Source: Actinomycetes bacterium (GTDB lineage: Bacteria; Actinomycetota; Actinomycetes; Actinomycetales; Cellulomonadaceae). From it: 6,037 nucleotides of DNA. The stretch spans positions 1 through 6,037 of the forward strand of contig JAEWCA010000415.1 of NCBI GenBank assembly GCA_023390875.1, written 5' to 3'. Below, piece by piece: positions 1 through 6,037 of the stretch. A program made the position numbers and the translations under genes. The notes below the pieces were generated by a model, which was not told where the DNA came from, searched no databases, and saw only the letters and a list, made by a program, of their open reading frames with translations. Each line of letters begins with the position of its first letter. Within the stretch, counting starts at the first letter, position 1.

Positions 1-990
1 GAGAACGCCGGCGTGACGTTCGTGACGTTCGACGACTCGCTCGTCCCGCCCGCCGACGGGCCGGCCGGCCGGCTCGACGCCGTGACGAGGGCCGCGTACG
101 TCGCGCCGCTCACGTCCCGGATCGGCCTGGTGCCGCTCGTGCACCCCGCCGTGACCGAGCCGTTCCACGTCGCGAGCCAGCTCCAGGCCCTCGACCACGC
201 GAGCCTCGGTCGCGGCGGCTGGTTCGTCGGGTCCGGCGACACCCCGGGTGCCCGCCGGACGCTCGACCGGCCCGTCGCCGCAGGTCAGGACCTGCTCGAC
301 GAGACCGCGGACGTCGTGACCGTCGTGCGGGACCTGTGGGACTCGTGGGAGGACGACGCCGTCGTCCGGGACACCGCGACCGGCCGGTACATCGACCGCG
401 AAAGGCTGCACTACGTGGACTTCACGAGCGGCGGCGACGGGCTGCCCGCCGGTCCGTCGTCGCGCGGCACCGCCGACGGGGTCCGGGCGCCGTTCAGCGT
501 GAAGGGGCCGTCGATCGTGCCGCGCAGCCCGCAGGGGCAGCTCGTGATCGTCGGCCGCGCGGGCACGGTCCCGGGCGGTCTCCTCGACGTCGCGATCGTG
601 GGCACGGCCGACGGCGCCGGCCGCGCGCGTGAGGACGGCGCGGCGCTCGTCGTCCTCGACCTCGCCGTCACCCTCGACGCCGCCGGGCGGCTCGGCGCCG
701 ACCGCCGGGCCGAGCTCGACGGTCTCGCCGGTGCCCCTGTCCCCGCGACCTGGACCGGGTCGGCCGCCGAGCTCGTCGAGGTGCTGCTCGGCCTGCGCGG
801 CGTCGTCGACGGCGTCCGCCTCCTGCCGTCCGAGCTCGACGTGGACCTGCCCGTGCTGGTCCGCGACGTGCTCCCCGCCCTCCGCGTCGCCCGCGCCGTC
901 CCGACACCCCGGCCCGGGGCGACGCTGCGCGACACGCTCGGCCTGCCCCGACCCACGAACCGTCACGTCGCCGCCGCGGCGACCGTCTGA
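1..990 (+). CDS. Divergent LLM-class flavin-dependent monooxygenase, 5' end outside window
   Basis: The frame is open from base 1 (ENAGVTFVTFDDS...), so the GTG at 13 is an internal valine and the gene starts upstream; 329 residues are visible. The N-terminal half looks like the NtaA/SnaA/DszA branch of the luciferase-like superfamily: a (V/I)TFDDSL strand (residues 9-14), TSRIGLVPLV (38-47), TEPFHVASQLQALD (52-65), LWDSWEDDA (112-120), TGRYIDRERLHYVDF (127-141) and FSVKGPSIVPRSPQGQ (165-180). The C-terminus keeps a remnant of the family ending, ATLRDTLGLPRP (307-318). Members use reduced FMN and O2 to oxidise small organic substrates in the cytoplasm. Oddities: the usual SGGRxxWN flavin-site motif reads SLGRGGWFVG (68-77), a Gly/Pro-rich stretch sits at 142-164, and the segment after residue 184 is shorter than expected. 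There is no internal stop or visible frameshift. It is probably cotranscribed with the next gene, 9 bases downstream. The superfamily is confident; activity and substrate are not. Confidence 0.85.
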   Translation, partial: ENAGVTFVTFDDSLVPPADGPAGRLDAVTRAAYVAPLTSRIGLVPLVHPAVTEPFHVASQLQALDHASLGRGGWFVGSGDTPGARRTLDRPVAAGQDLLDETADVVTVVRDLWDSWEDDAVVRDTATGRYIDRERLHYVDFTSGGDGLPAGPSSRGTADGVRAPFSVKGPSIVPRSPQGQLVIVGRAGTVPGGLLDVAIVGTADGAGRAREDGAALVVLDLAVTLDAAGRLGADRRAELDGLAGAPVPATWTGSAAELVEVLLGLRGVVDGVRLLPSELDVDLPVLVRDVLPALRVARAVPTPRPGATLRDTLGLPRPTNRHVAAAATV

Positions 991-994
991 GGAG
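991..994 (+). promoter_or_regulatory. Ribosome binding site for the second monooxygenase
   Basis: GGAG lies directly after the TGA of the upstream gene and five bases before the GTG at 1000. This supports GTG as the start and suggests that the two monooxygenase genes are translated from one transcript. Confidence 0.7.
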
Positions 995-999
995 CTCCC

Positions 1000-2334
1000 G
1001 TGCCCGACACCCCCGACGTGCCCCGCCCGGACGCGCACGTCCACCTCGGCGTCTTCTTCCAGGGCGTCAACCACACGACCATCTGGTCCGACCCCGTGAG
1101 CGGGTCGCAGACCGACTTCGAGACGTTCCGCCGCGTGGTGCAGACCGCCGAGCGCGGCCTGTTCGACGCGTTCTTCCTCGGTGAGGGCCTGCGGCTGCGC
1201 GAGCAGAACGGCCGGCTGCACGACCTCGACGTCGTCGGCCGGCCCGACGCGATCACGCAGCTCGCGGCCCTCGCGGCGGTCACGTCGCACATCGGCCTCG
1301 TGGCGACGCAGAACGTCACGTACAACGACCCGGCCGACCTGGCCCGCCGGCTGTCCAGCCTCGACATCCTCTCGGGCGGCCGTGCGGCGTGGAACATCGT
1401 CACGACCGACAACGCGTGGACCGGCGAGAACTTCCGCCGCGGCGGGTGGCTCGACCACTCGCAGCGTTACACGCGCGCTGCCGAGTTCGTGCAAGCGGCG
1501 CAGGCGATCTGGGACGGCTGGGACGCCTCCGAGCCCGTCCGCGCTACGGGTGACACGCTCGACGTCGAGGTCACTCCGACCGTCCCCCGCAGCGCGCAGG
1601 GCCACCCGGTGCTCTTCCAGGCGGGCGACTCGCCTGACGGCCGTGACTTCGCCGCCCGGCACGCCGAGGTCATCTTCTCGGCGCACGGCACCGACTTCGA
1701 CGACGCGCTCGCGTTCGCGACCGACGTCCGCGCCCGGACCGTCGCAGCGGGCCGCCCGGAGGACGACCTCAAGATCCTGCCGGGCACGCAGTTCGTGCTC
1801 GCCGCGACCGACGCCGAGGCCCGCGACAAGGCCCGCTGGGTCAAGGAGCAGCAGGTCACGCCCGCGACGGCCCTGTCGCTGCTCGGGCAGGTCTGGGGCG
1901 AGGACCTGTCGCACTACGACCCCGACGGCCCGCTGCCCGCGCACGACCCGGTCATCGAGATCATCGGCGAGACGCGCGGCTCACCGCGGCGCGGCAAGCG
2001 GCCGCACGAGATCGCGCAGGCGTGGCGTGCGCGGGCCGAGGCCGAGCACCTGACGATCCGGCAGCTCGTCATCGCGCAGGAGCGCGAACGCGGGTTCGTC
2101 GGGTCGCCCCAGACGGTCGCGGACAAGCTCGTGCGGTGGGTCAGGCACGGGGCGTCCGACGGGTTCAACATCACGCCGTGGCTGGTGACGAGCGGGCTGG
2201 ACGACGTCGTCGACCTGCTCGTGCCGGCGCTGCAGGAGCGCGGCGCTTACCGGACGGAGTACACCGGCACGACCCTGCGGGAGCACCTGGGCCTGCGGGC
2301 GCCGCTCACGCACAGGACTGCCGCGCACGTCTGA
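1000..2334 (+). CDS. NtaA/DmoA-family FMN-dependent monooxygenase (LLM class)
   Basis: This complete 444-residue protein has the usual length for the NtaA/DmoA/DszA/SnaA group. The GTG start follows a GGAG at proper spacing and places the first beta strand (HVHLGVFFQGVNHTTIW, 13-29) near the N-terminus. Family landmarks in order are FDAFFLGEGLRL (55-66), TSHIGLVATQNVTYNDPADLAR (95-116), SLDILSGGRAAWNIVTT (120-136), the helix ending in AIWDGWD (169-175), VPRSAQGHPVLFQAGDSPDGR (195-215), a GSPQTVADKL segment (368-377), DGFNITP (387-393) and the closing GAYRTEYTGTTLREHLGL (415-432). No signal peptide is seen, so it is cytoplasmic. Characterised relatives are two-component enzymes taking FMNH2 from a separate reductase; they act on nitrilotriacetate, dimethyl sulfide, dibenzothiophene sulfone or pristinamycin precursors. 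The substrate here is unknown; organosulfur or amine scavenging is a context guess. It is the last gene of its block, just before the hairpin. Confidence 0.93.
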   Translation: MPDTPDVPRPDAHVHLGVFFQGVNHTTIWSDPVSGSQTDFETFRRVVQTAERGLFDAFFLGEGLRLREQNGRLHDLDVVGRPDAITQLAALAAVTSHIGLVATQNVTYNDPADLARRLSSLDILSGGRAAWNIVTTDNAWTGENFRRGGWLDHSQRYTRAAEFVQAAQAIWDGWDASEPVRATGDTLDVEVTPTVPRSAQGHPVLFQAGDSPDGRDFAARHAEVIFSAHGTDFDDALAFATDVRARTVAAGRPEDDLKILPGTQFVLAATDAEARDKARWVKEQQVTPATALSLLGQVWGEDLSHYDPDGPLPAHDPVIEIIGETRGSPRRGKRPHEIAQAWRARAEAEHLTIRQLVIAQERERGFVGSPQTVADKLVRWVRHGASDGFNITPWLVTSGLDDVVDLLVPALQERGAYRTEYTGTTLREHLGLRAPLTHRTAAHV

Positions 2335-2335
2335 T

Positions 2336-2387
2336 CGGGCACGCAGGAAGGGGCGGGACCGACGGGCCCGCCCCTTCGTCGTGCCCG
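2336..2387. terminator. Bidirectional hairpin terminator between convergent genes
   Basis: The 56-base gap between the two convergent stop codons is almost entirely a two-part stem. The inner arms, GAAGGGGCGGG (2347-2357) and CCCGCCCCTTC (2367-2377), pair perfectly over 11 bp around a 9-base loop. The outer arms, CGGGCACG (2336-2343) and CGTGCCCG (2380-2387), pair perfectly over 8 bp. A small internal loop (CAG opposite GT) separates the two. There is no T-run on either side, as is common for hairpin terminators in high-GC actinobacteria. It can fold on RNA from either strand, so it should insulate both blocks from read-through. Confidence 0.85.
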
Positions 2388-2390
2388 CTG

Positions 2391-3176
2391 TCAGGTCGTC
2401 GGCACCCACTGCCGGACCCAGGCCGTCGCGAGTGCAGCGACCTCGTCCTGGTGGTCGACGAACGTGTGCTCGGCGCCCGCGACCACCTCCACCCGCGAAC
2501 CGGGCGGGAGCAGGTGCGCACCCGCCACGGTGGTCGCCGCCAGCCGCGTCTCGGAGCCCTGGTCGCCGTGCACGACGAGCACGGGCACGCGCAGCGCGCC
2601 GAGCAGCTCCTCCTGGGTGCCCGTCGCGCCGACCTTCGGACGCAGCCGCGACACGGTGACGTGCGTGCGCGCTCCCGGGGTCGTCACCGGCAGGTGCACG
2701 TCGTCGTCGCGGTGCCATGCCTCGACCTGCTCGGGGGTGAGGAACGGGTACGGCGTGTTCCCGGACCCCGAGCCGGTGAGCGCACCCGTGAGCACGAGCG
2801 TGACGACCGCGGGCCGTTCGGGCGCGACGCGCAGCGACACCGCCGACCCGAGGCTGTGCCCGTGCAGCACCTGGCGGGCATACCCGAGCGCGTCCAGGTG
2901 GTCGAGCACCGTCCACAGGTCGTCGAGCAGGTGGTCGCCGTCGACGACGTCGCCCTCCGACTCGCCGAAGCCGCTGAAGTCGTACCGCAGCACCGCGTGC
3001 CCGAGCGCGGCGTACTCGGCGGCCAGCCGGTCGTACCGGCCGCCTGCGCGACGGTCCGAGAGGAACCCGTGCGACAGCACCACGACGCTGTCGCCCGTGC
3101 CCGGTGTGAACGTAGCCGCGAGGAGGTTGCCGCTGCGCGAGCGCAGGAGCAGCTCCTCGTCCGTGGTGGTCGTCAT
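2391..3176 (-). CDS. Alpha/beta-fold hydrolase (serine esterase-like)
   Basis: The 261-residue protein has a complete alpha/beta hydrolase core and no signal peptide or membrane segment, so it is expected in the cytoplasm. Visible elements are the oxyanion-hole strand VVVLSHGFLS (31-40), AVLRYDFSGFGESEG (61-75), the nucleophile elbow GHSLG with Ser108 (106-110), a probable cap region around 131-185, the acid-bearing turn VVHGDQGSE with Asp205 (201-209), and the C-terminal AEHTF with His237 (235-239). The Ser-Asp-His triad is therefore intact. The sequence resembles the cytosolic esterase/S33-like group that includes cinnamoyl (feruloyl) esterases, but the substrate cannot be assigned. Its ATG overlaps the TGA of the monooxygenase gene upstream, so the two are probably coupled in translation and may act in one pathway, for example by hydrolysing an ester or thioester substrate or product. 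It is the last gene of the minus-strand block. Confidence 0.9.
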   Translation of the reverse strand: MTTTTDEELLLRSRSGNLLAATFTPGTGDSVVVLSHGFLSDRRAGGRYDRLAAEYAALGHAVLRYDFSGFGESEGDVVDGDHLLDDLWTVLDHLDALGYARQVLHGHSLGSAVSLRVAPERPAVVTLVLTGALTGSGSGNTPYPFLTPEQVEAWHRDDDVHLPVTTPGARTHVTVSRLRPKVGATGTQEELLGALRVPVLVVHGDQGSETRLAATTVAGAHLLPPGSRVEVVAGAEHTFVDHQDEVAALATAWVRQWVPTT

Positions 3177-3185
3177 CAGACCCCC
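3174..3185 (-). promoter_or_regulatory. TGATG stop-start overlap with weak ribosome binding site
   Basis: On the minus strand the monooxygenase stop TGA (3178-3176) and the hydrolase start ATG (3176-3174) share one base. A run of five G (3185-3181) lies four bases before the ATG and is the only Shine-Dalgarno-like sequence. The arrangement is typical of translational coupling, where ribosomes finishing the first gene reinitiate on the second. Confidence 0.75.
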
Positions 3186-4489
3186 AGGTTGCCGCGGAGC
3201 GTGGTGCCCGCGTACTCGGTCTTGTAGACGCCGAGCCGCTGCAGGTGCGGCACGACCGCCCGTCCGAACTCGTCGAACGAGCCCGGGAAGTGCGTCGGCG
3301 TGACGAGGAACCCGTCGGCCGCACCGGAGAGGAACAGCTCGACGAGCTGGTCAGCGACCTCGACGCCGGTCCCGACGAGCTGCGGCGTGAGCTCGCTCGT
3401 CGAGAACTCGATCGCGGCCTCGGCGATCGTCGCCGTCGTCAGGCGAGACCCGAGCAGCTCGTTGAGCGCCACCACGGCCCGGCCCTCGGCCTGGCCCTGC
3501 GTCGCGCGCTCCTCGAGCACCTTGGCGTACGGCTCGTCGAGCGCGACGTCACCGAGGTCCAGCCGGGAGAACTGGCTGAAGAACTCGACGCCGGCCTCGG
3601 GCGTGACGAGCGTCCGCAGGTGGTCGCGACGCGCACGGGCGATCTCGGTGGTCTCGCCGATGATCGGCTGCACGGCCGCGAACAGCTTGATCTTCTCCGG
3701 GTCGCGACCGACCGCACGGGCCTTGGCCCGCAGGTCGTCCTTCTTCGCCTGCAGGTCCGCCTGGGTCCGCTCGATCGCGAAGATCACCTCGCCCCACCGG
3801 GCGCCGAACGCACGGCCGCGCGGCGAGTCGCCCGCCTGGATGATGACGGGCCGCTGCTGCGGCGTGGGCGGCAGGTTGAGCGGGCCGCGCGTCGCGACGT
3901 AGGTGCCCTTGTAGTCCGGGACGGTGATGCGAGCCGGGTCCGCGAACAGCCCGGTCTGCTGGTCCGCCACGAGCGCGTCGGCGCCCCACGAGTCCCACAG
4001 GGCCGTGACGGCCTCGACGACCTCGTCGCCGCGGTCGTACAGCTGGTCGCGGTCGAGCTGCTCGACCTCCGGGAAGTTCGCGTAGTTGGCCGGCCCGTTC
4101 GACTGGATGACGTTCCACGCGACCCGGCCGCCCGACAGGTGGTCGAGGCTCGCGAGCGTGCGGGCCAGGTTGTACGGAGGGTTGAAGCTCGTCGACAGCG
4201 TCACGCCGACACCGAGGTGCGTCGTGACGGCCGCGATCTGCGCCGCGATCTGCGCGGGGTCGTGCTTGATCGCGTTGCTGAGCCCGTGCCGGGCGAACCC
4301 GGCCCGGAAGCTCACCGTCTCCGGGATGAACGCGAGGTCGAACTTGGCGGCCTCGAGCGTGCGCGCGAGGTCGTGGAACGTCTGCGGGCCGAGCCAGTCC
4401 CGCGTCGAGTAGGGGTGGCGCCACGCGCCGGCGAAGTGGCCGCCGGGGAACAGCACGTAGCCGCCGAGGAAGAGCTGTCGCTGGGTCAT
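3176..4489 (-). CDS. NtaA/DmoA-family FMN-dependent monooxygenase (LLM class), operon copy
   Basis: This complete 437-residue enzyme has the normal length for the group. The ATG is preceded by a strong GGAGG at five-base spacing. Landmarks are LFLGGYVLFPGGHFAGAWRH (6-25), FDLAFIPETVSF (50-61), TTHLGVGVTLSTSFNPPYNLAR (89-110), SLDHLSGGRVAWNVIQS (114-130), ALWDSWGADAL (163-173), PQQRPVIIQAGDSPRGRAFGAR (210-231), DGFLVTP (392-398) and the family ending VYKTEYAGTTLRGNLG (421-436). The GAWRH near the N-terminus and SGGRVAWN are typical of NtaA/SnaA/DszA-type flavin monooxygenases, which use FMNH2 supplied by a separate reductase. It aligns along its whole length with the plus-strand enzyme at 1000-2334 but is clearly a different paralogue, for example NGPANYANF (131-139) after the SGGR motif where the other has DNAWTGENF. 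It lies between a solute-binding lipoprotein gene 31 bases upstream and a coupled hydrolase, suggesting oxidation of an imported compound. The substrate is unknown. Confidence 0.94.
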   Translation of the reverse strand: MTQRQLFLGGYVLFPGGHFAGAWRHPYSTRDWLGPQTFHDLARTLEAAKFDLAFIPETVSFRAGFARHGLSNAIKHDPAQIAAQIAAVTTHLGVGVTLSTSFNPPYNLARTLASLDHLSGGRVAWNVIQSNGPANYANFPEVEQLDRDQLYDRGDEVVEAVTALWDSWGADALVADQQTGLFADPARITVPDYKGTYVATRGPLNLPPTPQQRPVIIQAGDSPRGRAFGARWGEVIFAIERTQADLQAKKDDLRAKARAVGRDPEKIKLFAAVQPIIGETTEIARARRDHLRTLVTPEAGVEFFSQFSRLDLGDVALDEPYAKVLEERATQGQAEGRAVVALNELLGSRLTTATIAEAAIEFSTSELTPQLVGTGVEVADQLVELFLSGAADGFLVTPTHFPGSFDEFGRAVVPHLQRLGVYKTEYAGTTLRGNLGV

Positions 4490-4493
4490 CGGG

Positions 4494-4499
4494 TCCTCC
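4494..4499 (-). promoter_or_regulatory. Strong ribosome binding site for the operon monooxygenase
   Basis: On the minus strand GGAGGA (4499-4494) precedes the ATG at 4489, with five bases between GGAGG and the start codon. It lies in the 31-base gap after the binding-protein stop. I see no hairpin or promoter in that gap, so cotranscription with the binding-protein gene is likely. Confidence 0.8.
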
Positions 4500-4520
4500 G
4501 CATCAGAGTGGTGGGCAGGG

Positions 4521-6037
4521 TCACGCGCGTCCGACCTCCTGCGCGTAGAGGTAGCGGGACGGGCGCGGCTCCCACGTCACGGCGCGGGAGATCACGGCCG
4601 TGAACGGCGACGGGTACAGGAAGATCGTGTGCGCCTCGTCGTAGTAGTTCTGCACGGCCTCGTCGACGAGCACCCGCTGCGCCTTCTTGTCGGTCGCGCC
4701 CTGCAGGCGCCGCACGAGGTCGTCGAACGTCGGGGCGACGACGTCGCTCTGGATGTGGTCGCTCGTGAACGGGTCGAACAGCTGGAACCCGTCGCGGTAC
4801 TGGCCGCCCCACATGATGTAGACGAGGTCGGCGCCCTTCTGGCTGTCGCCGTACTGGCGGTCCAGCCACGCCGGGAACGGCGTCTGCGTGATCGTGAGCT
4901 TCACGCCGATCTGCGCCCACTGGGCAGCGATCGCCTGCGTCGCGAGGTCCGCCGACACGTACGTGCCGGACGGCACGTCGACCTCGAGGCTGAACCCGTC
5001 GGCGTAGCCGGCGTCCGTGAGCAGCTGCTTGGCCTTCTTCGGGTCGTACGGGTACGCCTTCACGTCCGGGTCCTCCTGCTGGTACGGCTCGAAGAGCACC
5101 TGCCCGGGCAGCGGCTCGACGGCGTCCTTGAACAGGCCGTGGATGATCGTCTTCTTGTCGGTGGCGTAGTTGAGCGCCTGCCGCACGCGGACGTCGGCGA
5201 GGGGGGTGCCGGTCTTCTCCTCGTTGATCGCGAGCACGAGCGGCTGCGGCCCGACGCCGAGGATCGTGTCGTACGTCGTCGAGTCCTCGAACGCGTCGAG
5301 GCTGAGCGGCTCGACGTTGAGGACGATGTCCGCCTCACCCGCCTGGATCGCCGCGACGCGCTGCGCCTCGGACGCGAGCACCGTGTACTTCACGCTGCTG
5401 AACTGCGGCTTCTTGCCGGCGTAGTGCGGGTTGAGCGAGAGGGTCGCGCCGTTCTCGAGGTCGAGCTGGTCGATCTTGTACGGGCCGCTGCCGAGCGACT
5501 CGGTGTCGATGTTGTGGGACTGCGCGAACGTCGGGTCGACGATGTACGCGTTCCACAGCCGGCCGGGCAGGTCGATCGCGGGCGCCGTGAGGTGGAACAG
5601 GATCGTCGTCGGGTCGGGCGACGTCACGGAGCCGACGAACTTGCGCAGCGGGGCACCCGTCGTCCCCTTGTAGTTCGGGTCGAGGAGCTGCTGGAAGTTC
5701 CACACGATCGTGTCCGCGGTGAGCGGCGTGCCGTCGGAGAACACCGCGTCCGTGCGGATCGTGAACGACCACTCCAGGTCGGAGAGCTGGGTCCACGACG
5801 TCGCGAGCGACGGCACGACCTCGGTCTTCGGCGAGATCGCGGTCAGCGCCTCGTACACCGATCCGACGACCGCACCCTGGCTGTCGGGCGAGCCGCCCTT
5901 GTGCGGGTTGACGCTCGTGAGCTGCCGGGACAGGACCAGGCGCAGCTGGTCGCCCGCGGTCGGGCGGGGGCCGGTCGCCTCCTGCGAGGCGGACGACGAG
6001 CCCGACGTGTCGGCGGCGCACGCGCCGAGGGTGGCGG
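4521..6037 (-). CDS. Peptide/nickel/opine-type ABC transporter solute-binding lipoprotein (SBP family 5), 5' end outside window
   Basis: The frame is open to the right edge of the window, giving 504 visible residues. It includes a lipobox (ATLGAC, Cys codon 6020-6018), so the start codon and hydrophobic signal lie beyond base 6037; the GTG at 5858 is internal. Numbering from the lipid-modified Cys, the mature protein has 499 residues: a Ser/Ala/Gly/Thr-rich linker (about 2-23), a first strand LRLVLSRQLTSVNPHKGG (26-43), the family-5 signature FSDGTPLTADTIVWNF (94-109), GSGPYKID (177-184) and a C-terminal half ending in YLYAQEVGRA. This matches the DppA/OppA-type family in order and size. It should be anchored on the outer face of the membrane and deliver a ligand to permeases not seen here. 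The family binds peptides, but also nickel chelates, opines, sugars and other solutes, so the ligand is open. Downstream monooxygenase and hydrolase genes suggest that it feeds their pathway. Confidence 0.93.
   Translation of the reverse strand, partial: ATLGACAADTSGSSSASQEATGPRPTAGDQLRLVLSRQLTSVNPHKGGSPDSQGAVVGSVYEALTAISPKTEVVPSLATSWTQLSDLEWSFTIRTDAVFSDGTPLTADTIVWNFQQLLDPNYKGTTGAPLRKFVGSVTSPDPTTILFHLTAPAIDLPGRLWNAYIVDPTFAQSHNIDTESLGSGPYKIDQLDLENGATLSLNPHYAGKKPQFSSVKYTVLASEAQRVAAIQAGEADIVLNVEPLSLDAFEDSTTYDTILGVGPQPLVLAINEEKTGTPLADVRVRQALNYATDKKTIIHGLFKDAVEPLPGQVLFEPYQQEDPDVKAYPYDPKKAKQLLTDAGYADGFSLEVDVPSGTYVSADLATQAIAAQWAQIGVKLTITQTPFPAWLDRQYGDSQKGADLVYIMWGGQYRDGFQLFDPFTSDHIQSDVVAPTFDDLVRRLQGATDKKAQRVLVDEAVQNYYDEAHTIFLYPSPFTAVISRAVTWEPRPSRYLYAQEVGRA
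6018..6029 (-). other. Lipoprotein signal peptidase II site (lipobox LGAC)
   Basis: The minus-strand codons CTC GGC GCG TGC encode L-G-A-C in frame with the binding protein. They are followed by AADTSGSSSASQEATG, a low-complexity linker typical of Gram-positive binding lipoproteins. This places the processing site just inside the window and the rest of the signal peptide outside it. Confidence 0.85.

Noticed and set aside
58..72. Palindromic GGCCGG repeat (perfect 12-base palindrome at 61-72)
   Set aside because: It lies inside the first monooxygenase gene and simply encodes Pro-Ala-Gly-Arg with GC-rich codons; there is no adjacent promoter or operator context.
1..990. Possible frameshift in the first monooxygenase to explain the missing segments
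   Set aside because: The other two frames across 420-720 show only low-complexity sequence with no luciferase-family motifs, while the main frame keeps recognisable family sequence on both sides. Divergence or deletion fits better.
2022..3227. Plus-strand open frame of about 401 codons across the end of the second monooxygenase and the hydrolase
   Set aside because: It is out of frame with the monooxygenase, crosses the terminator hairpin and is antisense to the intact hydrolase; it has no recognisable domain.
1981..3324. Long minus-strand open frame of about 447 codons overlapping the hydrolase, terminator and parts of two monooxygenases
   Set aside because: It is Arg/Ala/Gly/Pro-rich low-complexity sequence without recognisable motifs, and it runs through the convergent terminator and opposite a well-supported gene. 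Such frames are expected in very GC-rich DNA, where stop codons are rare.
4486..4503. Five-codon frame from an ATG at 4503 overlapping the monooxygenase start, considered as a leader peptide
   Set aside because: ATG CGG AGG ACC CGA TGA has no ribosome binding site of its own and its body is the Shine-Dalgarno sequence of the real gene. There is no attenuator-like hairpin nearby.
3245..4603. Plus-strand open frame of about 452 codons antisense to the operon monooxygenase
   Set aside because: The product is a monotonous Arg/Glu/Asp/Leu/Val-rich sequence complementary to a clear enzyme gene with complete family motifs. It is a shadow frame.
5335..6021. Minus-strand open frame of about 228 codons overlapping the start of the binding protein
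   Set aside because: It is a shifted reading of the same strand, rich in Arg and Pro. The correct frame carries the lipobox and the family-5 signature.

Overview
The window is very GC-rich, with GTG as well as ATG starts, third codon positions almost always G or C, and tightly packed genes. This suggests a high-GC Actinomycetota chromosome. A Cellulomonas-like actinobacterium is my guess, but nothing in the window fixes the genus. Only about 100 bases are non-coding.

Layout: two gene blocks converge on a shared terminator. The left block (+ strand, 1-2334) holds two flavin-dependent monooxygenases of the bacterial luciferase-like (LLM) superfamily. The first is cut by the left window edge and is unusually divergent. 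The second is complete, with a canonical NtaA/DmoA/DszA/SnaA-type sequence. The right block (- strand, 6037 down to 2391) reads: a peptide/nickel/opine-type ABC transporter solute-binding lipoprotein (start beyond the right edge), a third LLM monooxygenase, and an alpha/beta hydrolase whose ATG overlaps the monooxygenase stop codon. Between the blocks, a strong composite hairpin at 2336-2387 probably terminates transcription from both sides.

How the genes may work together (inference): the binding lipoprotein would capture an organic solute outside the membrane for import. The FMNH2-dependent monooxygenases would oxidise it or its relatives; characterised members of this family often cleave C-S or C-N bonds. 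The coupled hydrolase could cut an ester or thioester-like bond in the substrate or product. This resembles scavenging clusters for sulfur or nitrogen from organosulfur or aminated compounds, but the substrate cannot be read from the sequence. The transporter permeases and ATPase, and the flavin reductase that such monooxygenases need, are not in the window.

I see no RNA genes, mobile elements, CRISPR arrays or defence system. The most notable points are the atypical first monooxygenase, the long two-part terminator, the operon linking monooxygenase, hydrolase and binding protein, and the true lipoprotein N-terminus of the binding protein, which a start call inside the window would miss.
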